From contig NC_054750.1 of NCBI RefSeq assembly GCF_018143015.1, forward strand, positions 4,383,501 to 4,447,500: a stretch of 64,000 nt of DNA, given 5' to 3'. Positions within the stretch are counted from its first letter, which is position 1. Each line of letters opens with the position of its first letter. The position numbers and the translations under genes are program-made. Positions 20,301 to 28,752 of the stretch are shown here, one piece after another. The notes beneath the pieces were generated by a model. It saw nothing but the letters and a program-made list of their open reading frames with translations. It had not been told where the DNA came from and made no database searches. The DNA comes from Lytechinus variegatus. Taxonomy: Eukaryota; Echinodermata; Echinoidea; Temnopleuroida; Toxopneustidae.

Positions 20301-22562
20301 TTGAACTTCATTTAAGAACTTGTCCATCCTTTCAATTTGATTGAACAAAATCAGAGATAAAAACTCATATTCATTTTAATTCAAATTATTTTTTTTTCAC
20401 TAACCCAATTTCTCAGACACATTTAGCATAATATAATCTAATCAAATTGGATCAACATAAACAAGCAGTGCTTGTCTGGTACACAATGTAGTTCTCTCTA
20501 TAGTAACTAGAGTAACATAAATCATAAATTATGGAAAAAAGAAATTATGTATTCTATGCTGTCCATATCATTTACTGAATGAGCCTACATGTACATGTAA
20601 ATCACTGTGATTAGCTTGAGATTTCTCTAAACACAGATATAAACACATGTATAGAAGTAAACAATCTGACTTATTAAAATTCTCCTGCATGTTATCAAGA
20701 CAACAATTTCCATAGAGCTCAGCACAAATTATGTTCAGCAGATTTGCCAACCCATATCTGCCACTGATCTTAAAGAGAAATTCCAGTAGTTGCAGTATGC
20801 ACTGATTTCATGAGAAAGTCTGTAAAACAAGGCTTAATTGTCGGTATATCATCGAGGATCTAGATCTGTAAACAGTTACATTAACTGAACTTTGTGAATC
20901 TTGAAATCTACGCTGAAAAATGTTCACACCGAAGATCCCCAACACAGATAAGCGCACGTGGGACAATGTATCATTATTGCTTAGAGCGTCAGGCCCGACG
21001 CTCTACCCGAATCCTGTGCTTATTCGCTGATTTCTCAGCAATTACACAATTTCTTCCAGAATCCTTTGGCACATGCGTTTTATTTTATACAAACAGACAC
21101 TTTGGTGGTCATTTCATTGGATTCTGTACGAACTCATTTTGATATCGTAACCAAAACTAGCATTTACCTTTAATTTCTCAAGCTTAGAGCTCAGAAAGTA
21201 AGATGACAATGGGTAGCATTTCATCACTGTGTTCTTAAACCAAATTTTAAAATGTCTGATAATTTAATTTAATCCCTCCCAAAGACATAATAAAGATCTC
21301 CCTCTCAATAGTGTACCTACATGCTCCTTAATGTTACTCTCGTGACTGCTTTCTGAAGTCTGAAGTCCAATTCCAGCACTAATTCCGAGGCCAGAACATG
21401 CACCAAGGTCCTGAAGTCTGCAGTCCTTACAACTCTTCATGAAATCACAGACACTGGTCCGCATATCCCTCCAGTAGTACATGGAAAATATCTTCTCCCA
21501 CATCTCCCGACCATGAAGACGGACTCCTGAAACAAAACAATCATCTATTATTTTCTGGACATACTTCTGATGTCAAAATGCAAATTTAACTGGATACTAT
21601 ACTGTGCTCAAAACCAGGGTTGGTGATAATTTTTTTTTGGAAAAAAAATCGAATTGATTTGATTTTAATCAGATTTTTTTTTATTTGAATCATTTTTTTT
21701 CTTCATTTTTTTTATTTTTATAAAACAAAGCACAAACACTAAAAATATATCCCTTTACACTGATCTTAAAACATACATTTCACTACTAAAATTATTCTTT
21801 ACAATCTATTTCATAATTCATCCAGTCAAAATAGAATTTATAGAAAATATTAAAGTCTTGAAGATGCTGGTTTTTCTGCTGTGTCTGCATACTCTGATCT
21901 AGTGCAGTTACAGTGCGTCCCACAAAAAACGAAACCGAGATTTATCGATGATTTATCATAACTTAATCACAAATACAATAGACAAATGACCTCCCATTGA
22001 AAAGTTTAGAATCTCCTCTTTCATTACTTAGTTAGGGCCTTAATAGGGCCTATTAGAAATATTAATTGAAGGGCATTTTTATTCATTTTCAATCATGTTT
22101 TTATGACAAATTATACTTTCTAAATTTAGATGAGTTTGAGAAAAAAAGAGATTAAAAAAAATCACCTTCTTTTCCTTCATGCACTTTGCTCAGAATATTT
22201 CGCTGCTGGCGGGGATGAGGAATAACAATCTGCGGCCGCTTGACGCCTTCATTCTGACCTCCCGACAGCTCAAACTTCAACGGGTCTTCAATTCTCTCAT
22301 CCCCTGAACCCCCTGGGCTGCCAACGTAGAACAACCGCCACGGAAGTACATGACTCGCATCCACATCGTCTGCAGCCGGAATGTAATCCTCCACAAAGAA
22401 GTTTCGAGCCCTTTTCTCGAGCATCTGCTTGAAATTTTCTGTACTCCTTTTTGGAAATGAATCCCATCTCAAGAAATTGCACAAAATTTCCACCTCATCT
22501 TGAAAACAAATGTCCTCTAATTTATCGATTTCTGACGTTATTTTCTTCCGAGACATCGACAT
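7332..22562 (-). CDS. Multi-exon gene: four integrase-type H2C2 modules plus ten C2H2 zinc fingers
   Basis: Gene model assembled from splice consensus and repeat homology. Exons in transcription order: 22562-22166, 21526-21321, 19717-19315, 18172-17805, 17409-16839, 16284-16142, 14277-14041, 12795-12180, 11103-10934, 9786-9672, 8317-7332. Every junction has GT/AG and matching phase; the sum is 4,212 nt, or 1,403 codons plus stop. Four times, an A exon (helical region with LFYKG/LFYVG, then R.YVYR..DK.II..H) joins through a phase-1 intron to a B exon (H, then YFYWRG...C..C). Together these form the HHCC zinc-binding N-domain known from Ty3/Gypsy-type and Ginger integrases and host genes such as GIN1 and KRBA2. 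No integrase catalytic core was seen. The last exon adds about ten C2H2 fingers. Likely a nuclear DNA-binding regulator derived from a domesticated integrase domain; function not known. Single-transcript status is inferred, not proven. Confidence 0.7.
8405..9135. mobile_element. MITE with GGCCATATTCTGAAAATTGTCTT ends
   Basis: The right end AAGACAATTTTCAGAATACCA is the reverse complement of the left. 730 bp, intronic in the zinc-finger gene between the last two exons, no transposase frame. Confidence 0.75.
9672..9786 (-). CDS. Linker exon C4 (EEDLSSHQLP motif)
   Basis: Flanked by ...CATCAG acceptor and AAAG|GTAAGT donor on the minus strand; 115 nt, enters in phase 0 and leaves in phase 1, which exactly fits the zinc-finger exon. 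It encodes KSPEEDLSSHQLPWYMQTYL, which is repeated in exon C3 (14041-14277). The conserved block may be a short protein-binding motif; no known domain recognised. Confidence 0.7.
9917..10160 (+). mobile_element. tRNA-derived SINE
   Basis: Head 9917-9985 looks like a decayed tRNA: acceptor ACTGTGG/CCACAGT perfect, A-box-like TGGTCTAGTGG, B-box-like GGTTTCGAATCCC; T and anticodon stems have mismatches. Body CACTCAACCCAGGTTAGGTG...GGTACTCAGCAGGATTAATT follows, a form I associate with marine-invertebrate SINEs. In the intron upstream of exon C4. Confidence 0.75.
10161..10933. other. Intron sequence, nothing recognised
   Basis: AT-rich intron between exons B4 and C4 of the zinc-finger gene after the SINE. 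No element ends or open frames of interest. Confidence 0.4.
10934..11103 (-). CDS. Exon B4: second half of H2C2 module 4
   Basis: Acceptor TTGTTTAG, donor AAT|GTAAGA; 170 nt, phase 1 in and phase 0 out. Encodes GKHAPRD...IPYFYWRGLREDI... followed by CKQC. Joined to exon A4 the HHCC spacing is H-x8-H and C-x2-C. Downstream residues are acidic and aromatic (DDVYCQDYDN). Confidence 0.75.
12180..12795 (-). CDS. Exon A4: first half of H2C2 module 4
   Basis: Acceptor CTGCAG, donor AATG|GTGAGT; 616 nt, phase 0 in and phase 1 out. Contains GLPKGLSH, LIIYLYLKWHEYPPGC, a basic FKRMVRKKAKIF stretch, LFYKGEGKGK, an acidic Glu-rich region of about 65 residues, then IYVFRRADKDIILKYMHLKG with the first zinc His. 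Aligns along its whole length with exon A3, which shows a recent duplication of the A exon. Confidence 0.8.
12939..13100. mobile_element. MITE, same family as 6092-6275, copy 2
   Basis: Begins GAGAGCCGTTTCATAATGCAG and ends with GTCGCTCTTAACTTACGAAC...ACCCACCTGG, the shared family arms. The left arm is shorter than in copy 1. Lies in the intron upstream of exon A4. Confidence 0.75.
14041..14277 (-). CDS. Linker exon C3 (EEDLSSHQLP motif)
   Basis: Acceptor ATGTCCAG, donor AAAAG|GTAGAT; 237 nt, phase 0 to phase 0. Starts ENSAEDLLEEDLSSHQLPQY, repeats the C4 motif, then continues with a Cys/basic tail ending FPIKPQK. Joins in frame to exon A4. Confidence 0.65.
14314..14360 (-). other. Candidate micro-exon D3
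   Basis: 47 nt between a GGTAG acceptor and ACATT|GTATGT donor on the minus strand. In phase 1 it encodes EEGLFSYPFQFLQDNI and would connect a longer form of exon B3 (ending 16099) in frame to exon C3. Similar copies are at 14469-14516 and 15286-15323. Could be optional or mutually exclusive micro-exons, or remnants of a duplicated exon. Confidence 0.35.
14469..14516 (-). other. Candidate micro-exon D2
   Basis: 48 nt, ACATT|GTAAGT donor on the minus strand; matches D3 and D1 in sequence and in flanking intron (GGAATTCTCCTGG-CCTCCTA block). Its length does not keep the same phase as D1 and D3, so it is probably decayed. Confidence 0.25.
14659..14909. mobile_element. MITE with 8-bp target-site duplication
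   Basis: Ends CATGGGCAGAAAT and ATTTCTGCCCATG are exact inverted repeats. The flanks carry a perfect direct repeat GGACTACT at 14651-14658 and 14910-14917. The 8-bp duplication fits the hAT superfamily. 251 bp, intronic in the zinc-finger gene, non-coding. Confidence 0.85.
15286..15323 (-). other. Candidate micro-exon D1
   Basis: 38 nt with a TGTAG acceptor and ACATT|GTACGT donor on the minus strand; encodes VIQGLISKNVINI in phase 1. Third copy of the D sequence with the same flanking intron block. Function uncertain. Confidence 0.3.
15924..16100. mobile_element. MITE, same family as 6092-6275, copy 3 (diverged)
   Basis: Starts GTGGGTGTTTTAAAAAG and ends with CTATGAAAGACCCACCTGG; the interior matches GACTGGTGATCCTTTCTTG of the other copies. 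It lies directly downstream of exon B3, and its right end contains a GTGGGT that could act as an alternative splice donor. Confidence 0.65.
16142..16284 (-). CDS. Exon B3: second half of H2C2 module 3
   Basis: Acceptor TTACAG, donor GGCAAA|GTAAGA; 143 nt, phase 1 in, phase 0 out. Encodes GKHASTQ...ARHFYWRGIKDDV... then CSKC. Joined to A3 the first His pair is H-x8-H. A second usable donor further on (CCAG|GTGGGT after 16099) lies at the edge of a MITE and would give phase 1. Confidence 0.75.
16839..17409 (-). CDS. Exon A3: first half of H2C2 module 3
   Basis: Acceptor AATGTAG, donor AATG|GTGTGC; 571 nt, phase 0 in, phase 1 out. Contains KLPKGLSHLAELDAEM, LILYLYLKQREYPP, the basic KRILRKKAMTF stretch, KWFLFYKGD, a Ser/Thr/Asp-rich linker, then RLYVYRKSDKEKIIQHIHLK with the first zinc His. 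Closest relative in the window is A4. Confidence 0.8.
17805..18172 (-). CDS. Exon B2: second half of H2C2 module 2 plus 14-residue repeats
   Basis: Acceptor CATGTAG, donor GAG|GTAATT; 368 nt, phase 1 in, phase 0 out. Encodes GPSGQHFGRDKMRESI..YFWKGLHESI...CSKC, then a run of four to five degenerate 14-residue repeats of the type KKSLDHPxTxSEAK, and a basic Lys/Ala tail (KKAKKKAPKE). The His pair after splicing is H-x6-H, shorter than in the other three modules. Confidence 0.75.
19315..19717 (-). CDS. Exon A2: first half of H2C2 module 2
   Basis: Acceptor TTTTTTTTCACAG, donor ATTG|GTGAGC; 403 nt, phase 0 in, phase 1 out. Starts with an acidic Asp/Glu run (DDYDDDDEGDRDKDDE), then VYNYLKLGKYPPNSNV, QKRGIRRKAKQYML, LYHFRAP, and VYMRLVVARTEEQQKIL..AH with the first zinc His. 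The RLVV..EEQ.KIL form is the closest of the four to ordinary integrase-type sequences. Confidence 0.75.
19761..20265. mobile_element. MITE with 10-bp target-site duplication
   Basis: Left end GGTGCAGATCCAGTCACACA mirrors right end GGCTGGATCCGCACCCG; inner arms (TCAAAACCATC.GTTGAACCCA) also mirror. Perfect direct repeat TGTATTACAA at 19751-19760 and 20266-20275. About 505 bp, no ORF, intronic, only about 40 bp upstream of exon A2's acceptor. Confidence 0.85.
21321..21526 (-). CDS. Exon B1: second half of H2C2 module 1
   Basis: Acceptor TTGTTTCAG, donor CAT|GTAGGT; 206 nt, phase 1 in, phase 0 out. Encodes GVRLHGREMWEKIFSMYYWR followed by a helix and CKDC. A Gly/Ser-rich tail follows. With exon A1 the His pair is H-x8-H. 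Confidence 0.75.
21911..22140. mobile_element. Partial foldback element (one arm), CAGTGCGTCCCA family
   Basis: Begins CAGTGCGTCCCACAAAAAAC and matches about 110 bp of the left arm of the complete foldback at 30904-31723, then diverges. The second arm is absent. Lies in the first intron of the zinc-finger gene. Confidence 0.6.
22166..22562 (-). CDS. First coding exon A1: start and first half of H2C2 module 1
   Basis: ATG at 22562 (MSMSRKK) chosen because upstream in-frame codons lie in CpG-rich, promoter-like sequence and are low-complexity Arg/Ala. 397 nt, ends phase 1 at GAAG|GTGATT. Contains VEILCNFLRWDSFPKRS, FKQMLEKRARNFF, WRLFYVGSPGG, then IVIPHPRQQRNILSKVHEG with the first zinc His. 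An upstream start (for example at 22754) cannot be excluded. Confidence 0.7.
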
Positions 22563-22565
22563 GAT

Positions 22566-22745
22566 GCCTCTGTCAATTGCACGGGAAGTACGAGCATATC
22601 TGAGCCGGCGCGGCCGCGCGCGCAGCGCGTGGCATAGACCACTGATCAGTGGCATAGACAGCATAGACCGTACTCGACCAGCCGCGGCCCATCGTGTTGC
22701 TTGCCTTGAGTTGATTATTCTTTTATTCAGCAGGGGCCGCGGAAC
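22566..22745 (-). promoter_or_regulatory. CpG-rich promoter-like stretch of the zinc-finger gene
   Basis: A local block rich in CG dinucleotides (GGCGCGGCCGCGCGCGCAGC around 22608-22627) directly upstream of the chosen ATG, in an otherwise AT-rich window. No TATA box seen. Fits a CpG-type housekeeping promoter. Confidence 0.5.
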
Positions 22746-24096
22746 GGTTTTCAAAGTGGATGGGGGGGGGGGGGGGGGGCTGCATGCAAAAAGTCACAAT
22801 CATTATGGTCATTTTTATTTTTCTAATTTTACACGCTTCAAAAAGTGTGGGGGGGGGGGGGCTGGGGCTGAGTCTCCTCATCATGAGCCCCCTCCCACTT
22901 CCGCGGCCCCTGTATTTTGAAGACAAACATAAACTGCATAAATTTCATAACTTTATAAATGATTCATCATAATAACCTCATGAATGAATTCATTCATTTT
23001 ACAATTCACTGAAAGAAAATAAGAATATAACACAGAAATAGAAAAAACATAGGGCCTAATTACATGTACATGCACATACACACAACATAAATCCTTGTCC
23101 TTCAGTCCCCTCCCCTTCCCCGAACCCACCATAAGCCGCCGCCCCCCCCCCCCCCCCCATACCTACATGACCTAAGCAAGCCCCCGCAAAGGCTAAGGAA
23201 TTACTTATTACAGAAGAAGAAAAAAAAAACACATGAAACATTAGAATATGCAGAACATAACACCAACCTATGTAAAAAGAGAAAAAAATTCCTTGATTGC
23301 AAAAACTGAGATATAGGCGGATCCAGGCCCCCCCCCCCTATTGGTGGTGCAAAAAAAGAAGGGAAAAGAGAGGAGAAAAAAGAAGGGGAAACATAAGAGG
23401 AGGAAGATGAGTGAATAAAATAAGATGAGGCCTGGAGACTTTGATTTTTTTTATCTCTCATATCACTATATAAAATTTTCGCTCACGCTCGCATTGCCTT
23501 TTAGGTGATTTACATATCTTGATCAAAATATGGAATTTAAGATATCAAATTTTGAAGTCAATGTACCTAATATTTTCCTGTATGATTCTTTAAAGTTCTC
23601 AAAATATCCCTATTAATGTCAGTTTGTCAAAACGTATTAGCTAGCGCTGTACGCTCGCATTTTGACGAGTTCAATTATCTCAATATTAATTCTTTAACAA
23701 TTTACTAAAAATCCACACGTCATGACAGTTTACCAAAAATTTTGGCTCGCGATTTGCTCTCGCATTGATTGTTGAAAATATATTAGTTCGTGCCTCTTAT
23801 TCATAATTACAAAAGTGCTAATGTCCAGTTTCCAGGTCATAATATTAACAGATTTCGCACTATCATGAGGCTACTTAGACTAATAAATAAGATATTAATC
23901 TAATAATCAAATTGTCCCCTTTCTCAGGATGCAATATCAACATGTTTCATCTCGCACTTAGGAAGAGAAATAGGAAGATAGTCATCATGATGACATGATG
24001 TTCTTAAATGTCCCGGTCCCAATTCAAAACTCAAAGTAATAATAATCAAACATAGCTCTTTTTTAACTGTGATCCATATCCACCTCACAATTTTCC

Positions 24097-24622
24097 CCGG
24101 GGGGCCACTTCCATTCACGAGTGGATACCATGCGCGACCATGGGGTCTCGAAAAGCACCCTAAACACGTAATTTCCATATTCTGAAAATGCACCCCTTAA
24201 CAAGTATTGGCGCGTGAAACCCTACCCTTAACAAGTGTTGGAAACAAAACGATACTCTTGGCAAATATTCCATGAAATGAACCCCTAAACAAGTACAGGA
24301 ATGTTTTATTGTTACGGGTCCTTCGGTCGTCGGCTTTACCTTATTTGGTTTAGTACGACCCCAGCTTCTACACCTCGCGCAAATGGACTCTAAACACGAA
24401 GTGTTGGGGCAAAAAGGACATCCTTTATAAAACATTTTAATTTTGTTTTATCATCCCGCAAATTCGACCCTAAACACGTAATTCTCCTAGCGAAATAGAT
24501 ACCCTTTTTTCATTATTTTTGTGTTTTTGACACCCTTATCACGTTACGTACGTAACGTGCCCTATCGTGAAAAAGACATCCTTTTTACGTGTTTTTTTGG
24601 TCGCGCATGGTATCCACTCGTT
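24097..24622. mobile_element. Foldback element, 'GATACCATGCGCGACC' family, copy 1
   Basis: Left end CCGGGGGGCCACTTCC then GAGTGGATACCATGCGCGAC; right end has the reverse complement GTCGCGCATGGTATCCACTC. Contains the family palindrome CGTTACGTACGTAACG. Right extremity appears clipped compared with 41163-41711 and 49561-50121. Confidence 0.8.
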
Positions 24623-25128
24623 CCTTCAAAGTGCTAGAAATACAGAGCTAATGACCCCCTTTTCAGATCGGATTTGTGATGTGACAATGATATTTCAAGC
24701 TCGCGCTTCCCGCTCGCTTTATTGACTTTCATCACTAAAAAAAGGTTTTTAGAATGCCAGATTTTATAGGTCCAAAATTTAAACACGTGCACGCATATTT
24801 ATTCAGATACGCAGCATGTTCTCTATATCTAAATCATCATTATCCAGTTTCAGATCACAATTTCAAAATTTGCTTGCACCTTTCGCTCGCATTATTAATG
24901 TAGGAAGATTTCCAATTACTCATATCTTTCATGATTTTCAAAACATGAATAGTGTCCAATTTTTGGTGCAAATCTCGAATTTCCGCTTGCGCTTGGCGCT
25001 TGCACCAACTTTTTAGTTACATATCCTTTTCACGATTACAATAAGTGCTTAGAATTTCCATTCTTGCAGGTATAAATGTAAAAAAATTCATTTTCAATTC
25101 CATTATTTGATACTTGAATTATGTCAAG

Positions 25129-25633
25129 CCCCCGGGGGGGGCACTCGACCAAAAAATTGGTAGGGGTGTGCCGCGGGCGAGACAAAAAACGGGGGCCCCG
25201 GAGCGGGCTTATTGTAAAAAGGAGGGTCCTCGGAACGGGCTTCGGAACTACAATTTTGTGAAAACGGGGGTCCTTGGAACGGATCGCCAGCAAGTGAGTA
25301 CGTGCGTATGCACCCCTAGCGCGGCCTCCGCCGGGTGCGTTCGCACAGAGACGATTGTCGGACAGCGCTCGGCGACCGCTTTTCACCAAAATCGCAGCAG
25401 ATCAATGCGACCGGAACGGCGTAACGAAAAATATGCGAAGCTTTGGAGCTGATTTCTGTCTTACTTTTTTCTCGATAAGAAGAAAATGGTATGCCTTGGA
25501 GCGGCTTTCTTTGTTCTTTTTCTCAATAAGACAAAATAGCTATGCCTTGGAACGGAAATTTGAGTGTAAAAATGGGGGTCCCCTCCGCGGCACATACCCA
25601 CTATGCATTATATACTGAGTGCCCCCCCCGGGG
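25129..25633. mobile_element. Foldback element with CCCCCGGGGG ends, second family
   Basis: Starts CCCCCGGGGGGGGCACTC and ends GAGTGCCCCCCCCGGGG. The interior has repeated GGGGTCC(T/C)(C/T)GGAACGG-type blocks and TATGCCTTGGA(A/G)CGG repeats. Different interior from the GATACCATGCGCGACC family though the G-rich ends are alike. Confidence 0.65.
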
Positions 25634-25909
25634 TAAAGTCTTCATGGCTAACTGCAAGTAGCCGTTAACAGATACCTTTTTGATCAGATCATAACATAAA
25701 TTAGATATTTAGTTGGATACACATTTACACAGCTCGTTTAGGAGCATAAATATGAAATAATTAAAAAAATATCGCGCTTCGCGCTCGCACTATTTAAATA
25801 AAGCTTATGAGACCTTTATAAATTAACGTTGATTTATAAGGAAAAAAAGCTTAGAAGTGACTATTAGGACTACCACTTCAAAGAAACAAACAAAATCAAC
25901 TTCGAGTGG

Positions 25910-26181
<272 letters not shown>

Positions 26182-26363
26182 GGGTTAATGGTTAGGGCGA
26201 GCCAGATCCGATTGACCGTCAGATAGACAGATTTTCGACACTATACCAATTATATTTTCCTTTGTCGGGTGAAGGTGAGTTTTGAACAATGACAAGCTGC
26301 CATGCCATTTACAATATTTTAATAAAAAAGAGTTGCCAAAAACTGTTGTACATGTAAAGCTTT

Positions 26364-26370
<7 letters not shown>

Positions 26371-26393
<23 letters not shown>
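26371..26393. repeat. Short (AT)n microsatellite
   Basis: About eleven AT units preceded by CACACACA. Confidence 0.8.
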
Positions 26394-26394
<1 letters not shown>

Positions 26395-26412
26395 GTGTGA
26401 TCGAGCATCTTT

Positions 26413-27452
26413 GGGTGCGTTTATTCGACACTTTTTTACCCTAGAATCATGATTAGAATCATGATTCAAATCACGATTCTGCAGAATCACGATTGCGTTT
26501 AGTCGAAATTGAATATAATCATGATTAGAATCACAAACATGAAACACGAAAAAAGGGGCGTTTGGAAAGACGTTTCTGTAGAATCACGAACGAAAAAGGT
26601 CGTATAAACGATATCGTGATTTGAATCATGATTCTATGACATCATTGTGTCGTGCTTCTTCCGGGTTCGACTCAAAGGCGCGCGCTGTGTTTCGTGCAGG
26701 TTAATTTTCGTGTAGCAGTATTGCCAGCATTTAGGAATTATCATTCTGTGTATTGTACCCCCGGGGTTGTACTGTAGCGTCATTTGTATATTTCATTGTT
26801 TTCATCAATCATTTCTTCAAGTTCCAAAGGCACAAATTGGACCGATCGACGATGAATTAACTCAGGGCTCTGCTTGTGCTTTGGGCTCAGCCTGAAGCAC
26901 AAGCATCCCTTACCGGGATTCACAGAAATAAGACGATCCCTTTCAGCGGCGCTTGCGAGGGAGGGATTTCAACGGAGATGTGGCACCGCCTGTCGAGACA
27001 AAATTAACAGAATTCGTGCCCAGTACAGGACCATCATAGACTAGAAAAATCGATCGGGAGGTGGGAGGGAGGATAATGACCCCTTCTGGTTCCCGATCAA
27101 AAACAATATGAGGTACAATACACGGAATTCTGGAAGTAAAAGATTTATTTTTCGGAAGCCGAGTAAGCGTTGCACTTGCACAAACGTTTGCTCGTTAGCT
27201 CCGGCGGCAGCAAAAATCTAGCAGCCGACGTGAAGTTAGAAACACGTGCGAAAATGTTGACCTATACTTCCTGGGTCAAACTGCGCACTGTGATGCGCAC
27301 TGGATCGGCCCGAATTCAGGGAGAAACAGCGTTAGAAAGATGGTCGTATAAACGCTGATTCTGTCGGATCGTGATTCATGCTGCTGTTTTGAATCATGAT
27401 TCAAATTGTGATTCAAATCATGATTCTGGGTCGAGGTCGCATAAACGCAGCC
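26413..27452. mobile_element. Foldback element of about 1 kb with GAATCATGATTC motifs
   Basis: Left end GGGTGCGTTTATTCGACAC mirrors right end GTCGAGGTCGCATAAACGCAGCC. Both arms contain many copies of the self-complementary word AATCATGATT and of GAATC/GATTC. The interior is unique, moderately GC-rich sequence with a 62-codon open frame of no recognised family. Confidence 0.65.
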
Positions 27453-27622
27453 TTTGAAACGTTGAGTCATGATTTTGCCCCCCCCCCCCATCTGTAAAAT
27501 GGATCGACGCCCCTGCTGCACATATCTTGCTCGATAGGCTGGTATGGATTTTAGAATATCAAGTTTGGAAGTCAATATACAAAACATTTTTCAGCTCCGA
27601 CATTGAGCATTCATTACTTTTT

Positions 27623-27823
27623 TAAAGGACAAGTCCACCCCAACAAAAAGTTGATTTGAATAAGAAGAGAAAAATCCAACGAGCATAACACTGAAAATTT
27701 AATCAAAATCAGATGTAAAATAAGAAAGTTATGACACTTTTAAATTTCGCTTAATTTCACATAATAGTTGCACATCCTGGTCTCAAAACAACTTTTTTTT
27801 CTGAGGTGGACTTGACCTTTAAT
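27623..27823. mobile_element. MITE, 'AAGGACAAGTCCACCCC' family
   Basis: Left end TTAAAGGACAAGTCCACCCC mirrors right end AGGTGGACTTGACCTTTAA. Interior GAAAAATCCAACGAGCATAA is shared with the longer relative at 50534-51145. 200 bp, non-coding. Confidence 0.75.
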
Positions 27824-27977
27824 TTACCAATCTAAAAAACGGCGAAGTTCATTTTCGAGCTGTGGGATGGCAACTATTGATCAGAACGCTCTACAGTTAA
27901 GTCATGGACGACTTTGAAAAGCTCCTTGCTGTTGCTACCAGCTACTTTCTCTCGATGGTAGGCACACTTGGCTTCAT

Positions 27978-28107
27978 GGGCCCGAATTCTCAAAGGGTGG
28001 CTAACTTAGCCCGGGCTAACTTAGCCGAGCTTCGAGAAATGCAAAATTAGCACGGTGGGCTAAATGACGTCAAACGACGCGTTTTAACCTTTCGAGAAAT
28101 CGGGCCC
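27978..28107. mobile_element. Short MITE (about 130 bp)
   Basis: Ends GGGCCCGAATTCTCAAAGG and CCTTTCGAGAAATCGGGCCC are near-perfect inverted repeats; the interior has repeated GGCTAACTTAGCC words, themselves palindromic. Confidence 0.7.
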
Positions 28108-28302
28108 TTGAGTACACAGTGATAATTAGTCAATGACGCTTTCACCACCTGTTTGTCTGCGACAGTTTTGGACTTTCGCCAATGACTTCTTCTATGCAGA
28201 ACGCAACTTTCGTCGTCGGGCTTTCAGAGATTATATTATACCATGGGACATGTGGGCGAGCTTATGTTCGCTTGAATCCAAGTCTGATCTGATTACAATT
28301 CT

Positions 28303-28540
28303 CTATTTTAATAAAAAGGTATAGTGAATGTGGATTACGGTGTGACAAAAAAAGTTAGTCTTCCGTATATGAAATAAATGACGGGTCATAGATGAATTAT
28401 TGAAATCATTAATATACATTATAAATAGCAGTGGTCCCAAAGGTGAAACTTGTGGTACATCGCAAGAGTTATTTTTATTTCTGACGAATGACATATTGAA
28501 ACAAACTGTTTCTGGTAGTTAAGTATCTCTTTGAAGCGAT
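28303..28540 (-). mobile_element. LINE reverse-transcriptase fragment
   Basis: The minus-strand frame carries VPQVSPLGPLLFIMYINDF, the RT motif usually written GVPQGSxLGPLLFxxYIND, preceded by SLFQYVIRQ-like sequence in another frame. Only this short piece of the RT domain is left. Confidence 0.7.
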
Positions 28541-28559
28541 AGTCCTGACAGTCACTTCT

Positions 28560-28752
28560 TAGCTATATTCTCAACAAACAGAACAATATTAAGTAATGTT
28601 GATGTAATAAGTAATTTCTTATATTGTAAAACTTTATTTATGTAATTGTTATTGTAAGTTATCTTTTATATTGTATAATTGTATTTCTGTAAAACGCATT
28701 GAGAGTCATTACATGTCTGAAATGTGCTATATTAGAACTTAATATTATTATT
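28560..28752 (+). mobile_element. Probable LINE/SINE 3' tail
   Basis: Ends with GCTATATTAGAACTTAATATTATTATTAT, the usual tail style of CR1/L2-type 3' ends. No coding sequence left. Confidence 0.4.

Larger units (their letters stand above)
23470..25800. repeat. Degenerate tandem array with 'CGCGCT-CGCTCGC' signature
   Basis: A GC-rich motif of the type CGCGCTTCGCGCTCGCATT recurs near 23478, 23642, 23744, 24697, 24873, 24983 and 25771, between AT-rich spacers. The spacing pattern (about 165 then 105 bp) repeats, suggesting a unit of about 270 bp. Two G/C-ended foldback elements (24097-24622 and 25129-25633) interrupt it. Confidence 0.55.

Noticed and set aside
22723-22972. Open frames with Gly/Pro runs around 22.7-22.9 kb
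   Set aside because: Created by long G and C homopolymers; no gene features.
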